Below, piece by piece: positions 41,905-55,912 of a stretch of DNA of 64,000 nucleotides (position 1 is its first letter; every line of letters starts with the position of its first letter). The stretch spans positions 248,001 to 312,000 of the forward strand of contig NZ_CP108002.1 in assembly GCF_041435055.1 (NCBI RefSeq), in the 5' to 3' direction. Made by a program: the position numbers and the translations under genes. A model generated the notes under the pieces. The model did no database searches. It had not been told where the DNA came from and saw only the letters and a program-made list of their open reading frames with translations. The DNA is from Streptomyces sp. NBC_00341. GTDB taxonomy: Bacteria > Actinomycetota > Actinomycetes > Streptomycetales > Streptomycetaceae.

Positions 41905-41937
41905 GCCCCGGCCGGATCGGGGGAATCCAGCCGGGGC
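41905..41937 (+). terminator. Hairpin terminator of the DUF1275 gene
   Basis: Arms GCCCCGGC and GCCGGGGC, with an inner GGAT/ATCC, 35 bases past the stop, followed by AGTTCTT. Confidence 0.65.
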
Positions 41938-42077
41938 AGTTCTTGGTGTGTGCGCTCAGCGCGTCATCACATATAGGTGAACGATAAACCATTGGCTCGC
42001 GTTCCCGGGAATCCGCACCCCCGACTGTGATCCGAAGCACGGAAACACGGGACCGGACACCGTGAGCCGCTCGGCGG

Positions 42078-42242
42078 TCAGCGCTCCTCACGGAAGAGGA
42101 CGTGCTGCCCGGCGGCCGGGTCGTACTTGCGCAGCACCAGCCGGTCGGGGTTGTTGCGGCGGCTCTTGCGCGTCACATAGCGCTGCCCCGTGCCTGCGGT
42201 CGAACGGAGCGTGACGACGGGACGGGCTTCACTTCGGGCCAT
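42078..42242 (-). CDS. rpmG: 50S ribosomal protein L33 (zinc-free paralogue)
   Basis: A 54-residue L33 ([33 protein letters not shown]). No CxxC zinc pairs are present, so this is the zinc-independent (C-) type used when zinc is low. In actinobacteria such paralogues are repressed by Zur. Other members of that set (L28, L31, S14, S18 paralogues) are not next to it here. A candidate Zur box is annotated upstream. Confidence 0.9.
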   Translation of the reverse strand: MARSEARPVVTLRSTAGTGQRYVTRKSRRNNPDRLVLRKYDPAAGQHVLFREER

Positions 42243-42282
42243 GGGAACCTCCGTACTGGCGGACCGGACCCACCCTTGATGG

Positions 42283-42303
42283 GAACGGGATTCGTTTTCG
42301 TTC
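42283..42303. promoter_or_regulatory. Weak candidate Zur box before L33
   Basis: An AT-rich island with outer arms GAACG and CGTTC and an inner AAAACGA / TTCGTTTT character stands 41 bases upstream of the L33 start. Zur-type boxes have this look, but the inner symmetry is poor. Confidence 0.35.
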
Positions 42304-42377
42304 TGCCGGTGCAACGCGGTAGCGGGCGGCCGCATTCCCGCCCGGACCGGGCCCGGATTCCGCAGCGGGCGGGCGCA

Positions 42378-42421
42378 GGTCCGGCACTCGTCCACGACGG
42401 GTCCGGCACTCTTCCACGACG
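42378..42421. repeat. Tandem 22-bp duplication
   Basis: Two adjacent 22-base copies beginning GGTCCGGCACTC differ at a single base (G/T). The core GGTCCGGCAC recurs near 42628. Non-coding, function unknown. Confidence 0.85.
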
Positions 42422-42861
42422 CCGTCACGCGAGGCCGTCACGCTCGTTGACCGCAGTACCCGGCACAGCGATCGACCGCCCGAGGAACGTGACCCATGCA
42501 CCCGAAGAGCCTCCCCTCCCCCGTCGCGACCACCGCGATGGCCCCGCCCGCGCACTGACGGCGACGGGCCCGCCTCCACGGGGACCGCGCCCGCATATGC
42601 CCCGACGCGTCACGCCCGCACCGCACGGGTCCGGCACGAAAGGGCGCGCAGGGGGCCTTCGCGCGCCGGATCACTCGCCTCAACAGCCCTTGAAAGAAAG
42701 GCTGTTCGAATGATCACCGCGCCGCTCCGCCGCTGACATATGCCAGAAGCAAGAACGCGTCGAGTGTCGCCAAACCGCTTACGGGCCCAAGCCGGCTGTG
42801 CGACAGTCGTATTCGGTCCACCCTCAGACCTGGTTGTACCGCGCCTGTATCGGAGTACGTC

Positions 42862-44319
42862 ATGCCGTCCCATCTGTCCGCGGACCGCCCCGCCCCCCAG
42901 CCGCCCGAGCGCCATGCCGTCGACGCGTTGATCAACCGGACGCGCCGGCTGCGCGGCGACGTGGACGCGGTGCGGCGCGACGCCGTGGCTGTCGACGAGG
43001 ACGACCCGCAGCTGCGCTGGCAGCGCGCGCTCTGCGATCTGGCGGTCCATCACCTGGACGATCTCGGCGCGCACCTGGGACAGCTCAGGGAGGGTCTGCC
43101 GCCGGAGGCCGCGGAACAGCTCGCGGCCGAATTGTCGCTGGGCACGGGTCCGGTACCCCTCAGCGAGGAGCGGGCGGGTTCGCTGATCGGCCGGGTGGGC
43201 AGCGCCGAGTGGGATCTGCTGACGGACGAGGTCAGCTGGTCCGAGGAGCTGCTCCAGATCTTCGGCCGGACCGCGGAGGCCGGACCGCTCTCCCTGGACG
43301 ATCTGCCCACCGTGCTGTTCCCCGAGGACCAGCCCTTGCTCACCGCTCTGGTGACGGACTGCCTGGTCGACGGAAAGCCGATAGACGGGGAGTTCCGGAT
43401 CCACCGCCCCGACGGGGAGACCCGGACGCTGCACATGATGGGCGAGCCCGTCCTCGACACGGACGGCTGCACCGCTTCCATGTGGGCGGTCCTGCGCGAC
43501 GTCAGCGAGCTGCGGCGCAGCCAGCAGACGGTGCGCCTCACCCAAGACACGCTCCGCCGCCAGCAGCACATCGACCGGACCGAGCGCCGGATCGCGGTCG
43601 AGCTGCAGGAGGCCGTGCTCCCGCCGTGGCGGGGTTCGCTGCGCCTCCCGGACCAGGGGCCCGGAGTCCTGGACATCGCTGCCCACTACCTGCCCTCCGG
43701 ATCCGGCGAACTGATCGGCGGCGGCTGGTACGACGCCATGGAGCTGCCGGACGGCCGGACGCTGCTCACGGTCGGTGATCTGACCGGTCACGGCATCCAG
43801 GCCACGTCGGCCATGGCGATGATCCTCGGTGCGCTGCGCGGCATGGCGATGGCCGGCATCGACCCGGGAGCCCTGATGGGGCATCTGAACCAGTTGCTGG
43901 AGACATCGGTCCAGCCCGCGCTGGGCAGCGCGGTGTGCTGCCGGTTCGACCCCGCGACCCGCACCCTGGACTGGGCGCAGGCCGGGCACCCCGCACCGCT
44001 GCTGTTCCGCGACGGAACCGGGCACCCGCTGCCGCAGCCCGACGGCGTGCTGCTCGGTGCGGCCTCCGGCGTCGCCTACGAGCAGGACGAGGCGGCCCTG
44101 CTGCCCGGCGATGTGCTGGTGCTCCACACCGACGGACTGGCCCGGACCGACGACGGGCGGGGCGGCCTCCGTCAGGGGACGGAGGCGCTGCTCGGACTCG
44201 CGCCGCGTTTCGCCGTGGCCCGTACCGCGCAGGACTGTGTACGCGCCGTCGCCGAGGAGTTCGGCGGCGCGAGCCGGCTGGACGACGCCTGTGTGCTGAT
44301 CGCCCGCATCGGGGCTTAA
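42862..44319 (+). CDS. PAS-domain SpoIIE/PP2C-family phosphatase
   Basis: A 485-residue cytoplasmic protein. An N-terminal helical region (1-100) is followed by a PAS-like sensor domain (about 105-215, GSAEWDLLTDEVSWSEELL) and a C-terminal PPM/SpoIIE phosphatase domain (residues 240-484). The metal-binding residues can be read in GGGWYDAMEL and TVGDLTGHGIQATSAMA. LVLHTDGLART and RLDDACVL complete the motif set. Such proteins dephosphorylate anti-anti-sigma factors in Streptomyces stress or sporulation circuits. No anti-sigma partner is adjacent. It is convergent with the NsdA-like gene (15 bases). Confidence 0.9.
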   Translation: MPSHLSADRPAPQPPERHAVDALINRTRRLRGDVDAVRRDAVAVDEDDPQLRWQRALCDLAVHHLDDLGAHLGQLREGLPPEAAEQLAAELSLGTGPVPLSEERAGSLIGRVGSAEWDLLTDEVSWSEELLQIFGRTAEAGPLSLDDLPTVLFPEDQPLLTALVTDCLVDGKPIDGEFRIHRPDGETRTLHMMGEPVLDTDGCTASMWAVLRDVSELRRSQQTVRLTQDTLRRQQHIDRTERRIAVELQEAVLPPWRGSLRLPDQGPGVLDIAAHYLPSGSGELIGGGWYDAMELPDGRTLLTVGDLTGHGIQATSAMAMILGALRGMAMAGIDPGALMGHLNQLLETSVQPALGSAVCCRFDPATRTLDWAQAGHPAPLLFRDGTGHPLPQPDGVLLGAASGVAYEQDEAALLPGDVLVLHTDGLARTDDGRGGLRQGTEALLGLAPRFAVARTAQDCVRAVAEEFGGASRLDDACVLIARIGA

Positions 44320-44334
44320 GGTCCGTGCCTGGGG

Positions 44335-45834
44335 TCAGATTTCAGAGCTCCTGGTCCGCTGCTTGATGACGGACCTCTGCGGCAGGGAACGCTCGATCTC
44401 CTCGCGCAGGTCCTCGATCTTCCCGTGGCCCGCGAACTGGCCGGTGAGCCGGTACATCTCGCGCAGCCGGTCCCAGGTGCGGTGCGAGGAGGTCTCTCCC
44501 ATCGACACCAGGGCGAGCCGGGCGTAGCGGTCCGCCTGCTCGGGGTCATCCGCGATGAAGCACGCCGAGGCGAGCGAGATGTAGTCGAAGATCTTCGACC
44601 GCTGGCGCCCGTTGACCCGCAGTTCGAGTGCTTGTTTCGCGTGCCGCTGGGCCATGACGGCCGCCGAGGGCTCGTGCTCGGCGAGGGTGCGGAACGCCAG
44701 TGCCTGCATACCGTGCAGATCCGCCTCGTCGAACATCTGCATCCAACTGGGCGGTGGGACATCACCCTTGTCCGAGACGAAGAGCTCCTCGGCCAGGCCC
44801 AGCGTGCGCCGCATGGCCTGTCCCCGCCCCATGGACGCCTGTGCCCAGGCCTCGATGGTGTGGAGCATCGCCTGGGTGCGCGGCAGGACCATGTCGCCCG
44901 AGCCGGACTTGGCGAGCTTCATGAGGTCGAGCGCGTCGTCCGGACGGCCCAGGTGGACCATCTGACGGGCCGCCCTGGACAGCGCCTCGCCCGCGCGGGG
45001 GCGGTCGCCGCCCTCGCGCGCCGCGTGCGCCGCGATGACGAAGTACTTCTGGGCCGTGGGTTCGAGGCCGATGTCGTGGGACATCCACCCCGCCAGTACG
45101 GCGAGGTTGGCAGCCACGCCCCAGAGGCGTCGCTGCAGATGGTCGGGGTGGCGGTAGGCCAGCATGCCGCCCACCTCGTTGAGCTGGCCCACCACGGCCT
45201 TGCGCTGGAGGCCGCCGCCCCGGGAGGCGTCCCAGGCACGGAACACCTCCACGGACCGCTCCAGCGCCTCGATCTCCTGCGAGCCGATGGGCGCGGCCTC
45301 GTACCGGTCGAAACCGGCCGGGTCCGCGTGCACGGGATCGTCGATGCGTGGGGCGTCGGCCGCCAGTACGGGGTCGGTGTGCAGCCAGTCGTGCATGGGG
45401 CCGGCGATGGTGGAGCCGGCGGCGAGCGCGGCGCCCGCGCTCACCAAGCCGCGTCGGTTGAGCATGAGGTCCATTCCCGTGAATTCGGTGAGGACCGCTG
45501 CCGTCCGCTCGGGCGCCCAGGGGAGTTGGTCGGGATTGTGTTCCGTCCCGGTCTCTCGCCGTTTCCCCACACGCCCGCGCCGGCCGAACCCGAGGTCCTC
45601 GATGGTCACGACACGACCGAGCCGCTCGGTGAACAGGGCTGCCAGCACTTCAGGGACGGGATCGCGGGGGGACTCCCCCATGTCGATCCAGCGTCTCACC
45701 CGCGAGGTGTCGGTGGCGAGCTGGGGGTGGCCCATGGCCGCCGCCTGCCTGTTCACCATTCTCGCGAGTTCGCCCTTGGACCAGCCGGCAAGGCCGAACA
45801 GGTCCGACAGACGGGTGTTGGGTTCTCCGGTCAC
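44335..45834 (-). CDS. nsdA: NsdA-like developmental regulator (HTH + TPR)
   Basis: A 499-residue protein. Residues 10-80 have a Cro/C1-like helix-turn-helix (WSKGELARMVNRQAAAMG, RVRRWIDMGESPRDPVPEVL). Residues 180-470 are tetratricopeptide-like repeats (KYFVIAAHAAREGGDRPRA, EALSRAARQMVHLGRPDDAL). The length and layout match NsdA, a negative regulator of sporulation and antibiotic production in S. coelicolor. An RGLVSAGAALAAGS stretch near residue 127 looks like a twin-arginine/hydrophobic patch shared by this family. It is divergent from a phosphotransferase gene that carries a TTA codon. Confidence 0.62.
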   Translation of the reverse strand: MTGEPNTRLSDLFGLAGWSKGELARMVNRQAAAMGHPQLATDTSRVRRWIDMGESPRDPVPEVLAALFTERLGRVVTIEDLGFGRRGRVGKRRETGTEHNPDQLPWAPERTAAVLTEFTGMDLMLNRRGLVSAGAALAAGSTIAGPMHDWLHTDPVLAADAPRIDDPVHADPAGFDRYEAAPIGSQEIEALERSVEVFRAWDASRGGGLQRKAVVGQLNEVGGMLAYRHPDHLQRRLWGVAANLAVLAGWMSHDIGLEPTAQKYFVIAAHAAREGGDRPRAGEALSRAARQMVHLGRPDDALDLMKLAKSGSGDMVLPRTQAMLHTIEAWAQASMGRGQAMRRTLGLAEELFVSDKGDVPPPSWMQMFDEADLHGMQALAFRTLAEHEPSAAVMAQRHAKQALELRVNGRQRSKIFDYISLASACFIADDPEQADRYARLALVSMGETSSHRTWDRLREMYRLTGQFAGHGKIEDLREEIERSLPQRSVIKQRTRSSEI

Positions 45835-45861
45835 GTCAAGCCCCCAGGTTCTCGGCTGTGT

Positions 45862-45880
45862 TGACAGTAACCCCCTGTCA
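45862..45880. promoter_or_regulatory. Inverted repeat in the nsdA / phosphotransferase spacer
   Basis: TGACAG and CTGTCA flank a 7-base centre, overlapping a TTGACA that could be a -35 box for the plus-strand gene. It lies 28 bases upstream of the nsdA-like start, and short direct repeats (TTCGCCAGGG twice) follow at 45898. Could be an autoregulatory site. Confidence 0.4.
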
Positions 45881-46065
45881 GATGCCCTGCGACTATTCGC
45901 CAGGGTTCGCCAGGGTCCGCCACATGGTCTGCCACCCGCGCGCCGGTGTCAGGTAGGAAAGCGCCACCCCGCCCGGCAGCCCTAGGTACTCCCCAGGGTG
46001 CCGAACGGCCGCCGGTCGGGGCGGCGCACGCAACTTGTCGGCGCACGAAGGGATCTGTCTCGCCC

Positions 46066-47202
46066 ATGTACACAGCATCGTCCTCCGTGTCCGCCCCGCC
46101 CCGGCCGCTCCGTCCTCTCGGGTCGGGCGGCGGACCGTATCTCGACCCCCGCGCCGCTGTTCCGGCGCCCGGCATGGGTCGGGCCCGGCGTATGGCAGGG
46201 CCGGGTACCCCCTCCCTCAGCGGAAGACTGGACCTGTCCGGCCCGCAGGGCGCGCAGCTGAGGATGGCGATCGCCTCGGTGCACCGGATCTGCCCGGAGT
46301 TCAATCCGGTGCAGGTGCTGCGGCGCAGCGGCCGTTCGGTGCTGATCGTCGGCTCGACCGGACGCGCGACCGCGGTCGCCAAGTGCTTACTGGACCACTC
46401 CCCGGCGTGGTCGGAGCGGTTCCGCCACGAAATAGCGGCATACCGGGCGTTCGTCCGGCACCGCCCGCCGGTACGGGTTCCCCGGCTCATCGCGGCGGAC
46501 CCGGAGAACTGCACCCTGGTCATCGAACGGATGCCCGGCCGGGTGGCGGCGCTGACGAGGCATCCGTCGGAGGCTCCGCCGCGGGCCGATCTGCGTGCGG
46601 TGCTCGGAGCGGTCAGCCGGGTCAACGCCTGGCGGCCTCCGTCCGGTCTCTTCGAGGCTCCGCTCGACTACGCGGCGCGCATCAACCGCTATCACGAGCT
46701 GGGGCTGTTCACCGACCGCGACCTGGGCGACCTGCAGAAGCTCCTGCACGGTCTGGCCCACGCGGGCGGCCGCCAGGGGATGGGGCAGTTCTGCCACGGT
46801 GACGCGCTGCTCTCCAACATCCTGTTGTCGCCCACCGGTCCGGTACTGGTCGACTGGGAGCACGCCGGCTGGTATCTGCCGGGGTACGACCTGGCGACGC
46901 TGTGGACCGTACTGGGCGACGCACCGGTGGCCCGGCGCCAGATCAGCCAGCTGGCCCAGGTCGCGGGCCCGGCGGCGCGGGACGCCTTCCTCGTCAACCT
47001 GATGCTCGTACTGACGCGGGAGATCCGTACGTACGAGACGGCCGTGCAGCGGGCCATGCGGGACACCGCGGGCCCCCGGACCGGTCAGGACCGGCCCGGC
47101 GCCCTCTCGTCGGGCGAGGAGCAGCGTCTGCTGCTGCGCCGGCTGCACGACGACTGCGCGATGGCCAGGCGGGCCGTACGGGCCGCGGTGGGCACTCGCT
47201 AG
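46066..47202 (+). CDS. APH-family phosphotransferase with a TTA codon
   Basis: A 378-residue aminoglycoside/choline-kinase-fold phosphotransferase. The catalytic loop is [13 protein letters not shown] (His-Gly-Asp at about residue 245) and the metal-binding [10 protein letters not shown] follows. A proline/glycine-rich 70-residue N-terminal tail precedes the fold. Codon 108 is TTA (46387-46389), the only in-frame TTA I noticed in the window. Its translation should need the bldA tRNA and so be delayed until development. Its substrate is unknown. It is divergent from the NsdA-like regulator. Confidence 0.82.
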   Translation: MYTASSSVSAPPRPLRPLGSGGGPYLDPRAAVPAPGMGRARRMAGPGTPSLSGRLDLSGPQGAQLRMAIASVHRICPEFNPVQVLRRSGRSVLIVGSTGRATAVAKCLLDHSPAWSERFRHEIAAYRAFVRHRPPVRVPRLIAADPENCTLVIERMPGRVAALTRHPSEAPPRADLRAVLGAVSRVNAWRPPSGLFEAPLDYAARINRYHELGLFTDRDLGDLQKLLHGLAHAGGRQGMGQFCHGDALLSNILLSPTGPVLVDWEHAGWYLPGYDLATLWTVLGDAPVARRQISQLAQVAGPAARDAFLVNLMLVLTREIRTYETAVQRAMRDTAGPRTGQDRPGALSSGEEQRLLLRRLHDDCAMARRAVRAAVGTR

Positions 47203-47226
47203 ACCCTCCAGACCCTCCAGGGGGAC

Positions 47227-47270
47227 GCGCGCTGCGGGTCCGGTGCCGACACACCGGACCCGCAGCGCGC
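47227..47270. terminator. Very strong bidirectional terminator
   Basis: A perfect 19-base stem (starts GCGCGCTGCGGGTCCGGTG) with a 6-base loop between the convergent phosphotransferase and amidase genes. Two 9-base ACCCTCCAG repeats precede it. Confidence 0.9.
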
Positions 47271-47302
47271 TGTGTTGCGCCCGCCGCCGGACGGGCGCGC
47301 TC

Positions 47303-48634
47303 TCAGTGCGCGCGGACGATGTCCACGTCGGCAGCCTTCACGAAGGCGATGCGGTGACCGATCTGGACGGTCACGTACTTCTCCTTGCCCTTGAAGAAGG
47401 AGTGGTCCAGCGGGTAGGAGGCGTCGATCGTCGGCGCGTAGAAGAAGCCGGTGGGTGCCTCGCCGCCGCCGGGGTAGGACTGGCCCGCCTTGATCGTGTA
47501 CTGGAGCGGCGTGCCCACCCGCTGGTCCGCGAAGTCGGCGGGGTACTCGGACTTCTCCGGGTACGCCACGCCGTACACGGGCACCTCGGTCCTGCCCGCC
47601 TTCGGCCTCACGACATATCCCGCGGTGGGGGTGGTGGTGCGGGTGCGGGCCGGGGTCTCGAACCAGGCCTTCTGGCCGTACCACCAGATCGCCGTCCAGC
47701 CGGGCGCGTGGCCGGCGACGACGGCCTGCTGGGTCGCGCTGATCTTGCTGCCCCAGTCGGCGGCGCAGTTGGTGCCGGGCGAGCCGTCGGTGTGCAGCCC
47801 CGGGTCGGAGAAGAGCGGTGCGTCGGTGGCGGGCCCGGTGTGGAGCGGGACGGCGCTGGAGCCCTGGACGGGCAGGTCTACGTCCTTCTCGCAGTCGCGG
47901 AAGGCCTGCTTGTTGTCCTTGAACCGCGGGTTGACGGTGATGAGTTCGCTGTTCTTGCGGGCCGTCGGCACGGTGGGCCTGCCGAGCAGGGCCATGAAGC
48001 GGTTCCAGTCCCAGTAGGTACCCGGGTCCCAGTGCATGCTCGCGGCGCCGGCGGCACTGGTGGGCGGTACCCCGTCGTGGCCGATGATGTGCTGGCGGTC
48101 GAGCGGGATGTCGTACTTGGCGGCGAGGTAGCGCACCAGTGCGGCGGTCGAGCGGTACATCTCGGGGGTGTACCACTTGGCGCCGTCGACGGCGACGCCC
48201 TCCTGCTCGATGCCGATGGAGTTGGAGTTGAGGTACCAGTTCCCGGCCTGCCAGGCGACGTCCTTGTTCTTCACCATCTGGGTCACGTGGCCGTCGCCGG
48301 AGCGCACCACGTAGTGGGCGGAGGTCTGCTTCAGCGGGTTCTGGAAGATGTCCAGGGTGGTGTCGAAGTCCTCCTCGGTGTCATGGAGGACGATGAATCT
48401 GATCTTGTTTGTGTGCGGCCGGTCCGCGGTGTCGTAGTTGCCGTACGTCTCCTTGTCGGCCGGGTCTCCGGTCTGCTGGTAGGCCGCCGGGACCCAGTCG
48501 CATTCGAGGCCGCGCGGGCACTCCGGCCGCACCCCGTCCGCACCGGCCTGCGCCGTGGGACTGAGCAGCGCGAGACTCAGTGCGCCGACGGTGGTGAACG
48601 CGACCGCGAGTCCGGTCCTCTGCTTGGACGTCAT
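47303..48634 (-). CDS. Secreted N-acetylmuramoyl-L-alanine amidase
   Basis: A 443-residue secreted enzyme that would cut between N-acetylmuramic acid and L-alanine in peptidoglycan. The signal peptide ends AQA at about residue 29. The Amidase_2 domain occupies about residues 70-230, with zinc/active residues in FIVLHDTEEDF, SNSIGIEQEG, QHIIGHDG and MHWDPG. The C-terminal 200 residues have no fold I can name; they may bind the wall. The ATG at 48634 opens the signal peptide. The spacer to geosmin synthase has a DasR-like palindrome. Confidence 0.88.
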   Translation of the reverse strand: MTSKQRTGLAVAFTTVGALSLALLSPTAQAGADGVRPECPRGLECDWVPAAYQQTGDPADKETYGNYDTADRPHTNKIRFIVLHDTEEDFDTTLDIFQNPLKQTSAHYVVRSGDGHVTQMVKNKDVAWQAGNWYLNSNSIGIEQEGVAVDGAKWYTPEMYRSTAALVRYLAAKYDIPLDRQHIIGHDGVPPTSAAGAASMHWDPGTYWDWNRFMALLGRPTVPTARKNSELITVNPRFKDNKQAFRDCEKDVDLPVQGSSAVPLHTGPATDAPLFSDPGLHTDGSPGTNCAADWGSKISATQQAVVAGHAPGWTAIWWYGQKAWFETPARTRTTTPTAGYVVRPKAGRTEVPVYGVAYPEKSEYPADFADQRVGTPLQYTIKAGQSYPGGGEAPTGFFYAPTIDASYPLDHSFFKGKEKYVTVQIGHRIAFVKAADVDIVRAH

Positions 48635-53520
<4,886 letters not shown>

Positions 53521-53680
53521 GCCGAACGACGGTAGAGGTCCGACGACTACTTAGACAAGACGAATGACAAAGTCGCCTCTTGGACAGAGGCGGGATGTGT
53601 TCGGTGGAAGTGCCCCCGCCGGACCGGACAGCGCGGGCTGCGCGACGGCCCGGCAGACGGCAGGCCCTGAGGGCTGTGGC

Positions 53681-54181
53681 TCAGCCCTGCTGGAAGAGTT
53701 CCGCGGGCAGCGGCTTCAGAAGCGTGTACAGGTCATCGGTGATCGGACGGTCCCAGCTGGCGATCGTGACGAGCACCCCGTCGCTGCGGTCGAACTGGAC
53801 GCAGGCGATCCGGCTCTCGGAGAGCTTGACGCGGCGGACGATCAGCAGGTTGTCGCCCTGCATCACGGGCATGTCCTCGGTTCCGGTGACCTCGACCGGC
53901 TCGTCGTTCTCCAGCGCGAGCAGCAGCTGGGCCACCTCGAAGGGGACCTGGCCCTCCTCGGTCTCGCGGGCGGGCGAGCCCTCCGGGAGGTTACCGATGA
54001 TCATCGCGGGGCCGCGGCCGCCGAACAGGTCGTAGCGGAGGAAGACGCCCTGACAGCTCCCGTCGGGGGCGGGCAGCAGACCGGCGCCGAGGTTTCCGGG
54101 CCAGTCCCCCGGGTCCATGGCCAGGACGTCGAAGTCGGGGCCCGCGGGTGTGGCGGCGCTACGGCGGCGGAGGAAGGACAT
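53681..54181 (-). CDS. Conserved Streptomyces protein, unknown
   Basis: A 166-residue soluble acidic protein (LLPAPDGSCQGVFLRYDLFG; MIIGNLPEGSPARETEEGQV; ACVQFDRSDGVLVTIASWDR). It has no signal peptide or recognised motif. The start at MSFLRRRSA is the only good one. It sits between the fucosidase and an ACT-domain gene. It may be transcribed alone after the ACT-gene hairpin. Its good codon bias and clean frame support a real gene. Confidence 0.7.
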   Translation of the reverse strand: MSFLRRRSAATPAGPDFDVLAMDPGDWPGNLGAGLLPAPDGSCQGVFLRYDLFGGRGPAMIIGNLPEGSPARETEEGQVPFEVAQLLLALENDEPVEVTGTEDMPVMQGDNLLIVRRVKLSESRIACVQFDRSDGVLVTIASWDRPITDDLYTLLKPLPAELFQQG

Positions 54182-54198
54182 GCGGACATGTTACGTGG

Positions 54199-54222
54199 CC
54201 GGGCTCACGTCGCGGAGCCCGG
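54199..54222 (-). terminator. Hairpin after the ACT-domain gene
   Basis: A perfect 8-base stem (CCGGGCTC / GAGCCCGG) with an 8-base loop, 49 bases past the ACT-gene stop and just before the next gene's start. Confidence 0.55.
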
Positions 54223-54270
54223 TCCCGCAGGGGCCCGGACGGCAGCGGAGGGCACCCGTCCGGCATCCGG

Positions 54271-54684
54271 TCACCCCGCGTCCGACTCCGCCGCGAGCCT
54301 CTCCAGTACGGCGACGGCGACGGCGGCCCGGTCGTGCGGCACGAAGAGGTGGTCGTGGTGGAATCCGGCCACCACGTTGCAGCTGATCCCCGCGTCGGTG
54401 AGGGCGAGGGAGACCGCGGCGGTCAGTCCGACGGCGTCCAGCGCCGAGTGCGCACGGAGCGTGATCCAGCCCGCGGGGTAGGAGTGGCTCAGCCCAGCCG
54501 CCACGGCCTCCGTCTCCGGCAGCACCAGCGTGAGCCCCTCGGTCTCACTCACCGTGACGGCAGGGGAGGCTCCGGCGGGCACCACGCCGTCGGGCACGGT
54601 CGCGAAGACGTACCGCCCCGGGTGCAGCTCCGGGCGCAGGTCGCGCAGCAGGATTCGAAGGTCTCTCTCAGCGGTCACAGCCAT
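54271..54684 (-). CDS. ACT-domain protein
   Basis: A 137-residue protein of two ACT-like halves, as in small amino-acid-binding regulatory proteins. Visible pieces: LLRDLRPELHPGRYVFATVP, SETEGLTLVLPETEAVAAGL and a C-terminal SISCNVVAGFHHDHLFVP (read as GISCNVVAGFHHDHLF), which contains the family's H/D turn. Probably binds an amino acid and regulates a partner in the cytoplasm. The second ATG at 54684 was chosen; a GTG four codons upstream is possible. Confidence 0.8.
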   Translation of the reverse strand: MAVTAERDLRILLRDLRPELHPGRYVFATVPDGVVPAGASPAVTVSETEGLTLVLPETEAVAAGLSHSYPAGWITLRAHSALDAVGLTAAVSLALTDAGISCNVVAGFHHDHLFVPHDRAAVAVAVLERLAAESDAG

Positions 54685-54701
54685 CAGGCTACCCACGGTG
54701 A

Positions 54702-54735
54702 CCCCGGGCGGACCGCATGTGGCGGCCGCCCGGGG
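54702..54735 (-). terminator. Hairpin terminator of the thiolase unit
   Basis: Perfect 10-base arms (CCCCGGGCGG / CCGCCCGGGG) lie 11 bases past the last stop of the thiolase/OB-fold/hydratase unit. Confidence 0.75.
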
Positions 54736-54745
54736 CCGGGCGTGG

Positions 54746-55912
54746 TCAGCGGGTGGGCGGTTCGGCGCCGACCAGCCACATCGAGAAGAACTGCGCCCCG
54801 CCCCCGTAGGCGTGGCCGAGTGCCCGGCGCGCGCCTTCGACCTGGTGCTCCCCCGCGCCTCCGCGCACCTGGAGGGCCGCCTCTGCGAAGCGGATCATGC
54901 CGGAGGCGCCGATGGGATTGGTGGAGAGCACTCCGCCCGAGGGGTTCACCGGCAGGTCGCCGTCGAGTTCGGTGACTCCGGCCTCGGTCAGCTTCCACCC
55001 CTCGCCCTCGTCCGCGAAGCCGAGGTTCTCCAGCCACATCGGCTCGTACCAGGAGAACGGGACGTACATCTCCACTGCGTCGATCTCCCGGCGCGGGTCG
55101 CTGATCCCGGCCTGCCGGTAGACGTCGGCGGCGCAGTCCTTGCCGGCCTGCGGCGAGACGAAGTCCTTGCCGGCGAAGAGGGTCGGTTCGCTGCGCATCG
55201 CGCCGCCGTGCACCCAGGCGGGCGGCTGGGGTGACCGCTCCGCGCCCGCCCGGTCGGTGAGGATCATCGCGCAGGCCCCGTCGGAGGACGGGCAGGTCTC
55301 CGAGTAGCGGATGGGGTCCCAGAGCATCGGTGCGGACTGGACCTTCTCCAGGCTGATGTCCGGGTCGTGGATGTGCGCGTACGGGTTCTTCAGCGCGTTG
55401 CGGCGGTCCTTGTAGGCCACCAGCGAGCCGACCGTGTCGGGCGCTCCGGTCCGGCGCATGTAGGCGCGCACGTGCGGGGCGAAGAATCCGCCCGCGCCGG
55501 CCAGCAGGGGCTGCTGGAACGGGATGGGCAGCGAGAGGCCCCACATCGCGTTGGACTCGGACTGTTTCTCGAAGGCGAGGGTGAGGACGGTGCGGTGCAC
55601 CCGGGCGGCGACGAGGTTCGCGGCGACGAGTGCCGTCGAACCGCCGACCGAACCGGCGGTGTGGACCCGGAGCATGGGTTTGCCGACCGCGCCGAGGGCG
55701 TCGGCCAGGTAGAGCTCCGGCATCATCACGCCCTCGAAGAAGTCGGGGGCCTTGCCGATGACGACGGCGTCGATGTCCGCCCAGGTCAGCGCGGCGTCCT
55801 TCAGCGCGGCGACGGCGGCCTCGCGGACGAGTCCGGCGAGCGAGACGTCGTGGCGGGCCGCGACGTGCTTGGTCTGGCCGACGCCGACGACGGCCACGGG
55901 CTCCTTAGGCAT
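54746..55912 (-). CDS. Lipid-transfer-type thiolase (SCP-x-like)
   Basis: A 388-residue thiolase-fold protein of the lipid-transfer (Ltp/SCP-x) kind. The opening is VAVVGVGQTKHVAARHDVSL, and RVHTAGSVGGSTALVAANLV holds the place where normal thiolases have the nucleophile Cys; here it is TAGSVGG, as in Ltp proteins acting as aldolases. The C-terminal NPSGGVLSTNPIGASGMIRF is the family's conserved end. It works with the second thiolase and the OB-fold protein on an acyl-CoA, possibly in a steroid- or branched-chain-like degradation. The start overlaps the upstream stop by 8 bases. Confidence 0.85.
   Translation of the reverse strand: MPKEPVAVVGVGQTKHVAARHDVSLAGLVREAAVAALKDAALTWADIDAVVIGKAPDFFEGVMMPELYLADALGAVGKPMLRVHTAGSVGGSTALVAANLVAARVHRTVLTLAFEKQSESNAMWGLSLPIPFQQPLLAGAGGFFAPHVRAYMRRTGAPDTVGSLVAYKDRRNALKNPYAHIHDPDISLEKVQSAPMLWDPIRYSETCPSSDGACAMILTDRAGAERSPQPPAWVHGGAMRSEPTLFAGKDFVSPQAGKDCAADVYRQAGISDPRREIDAVEMYVPFSWYEPMWLENLGFADEGEGWKLTEAGVTELDGDLPVNPSGGVLSTNPIGASGMIRFAEAALQVRGGAGEHQVEGARRALGHAYGGGAQFFSMWLVGAEPPTR

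Larger units (their letters stand above)
42243..42861. other. Spacer between L33 and the SpoIIE-type phosphatase
   Basis: About 620 bases without a gene, holding the L33 promoter (left) and the phosphatase promoter (right). It contains a 22-base tandem duplication (42378) and a small hairpin (AACAGCC / GGCTGTT at 42682-42706). The short frames here have no coding character. Confidence 0.6.

Noticed and set aside
42382..42713. Short frames in the L33-phosphatase spacer
   Set aside because: They cross a tandem repeat, lack ribosome sites and read as R/P-rich sequence.
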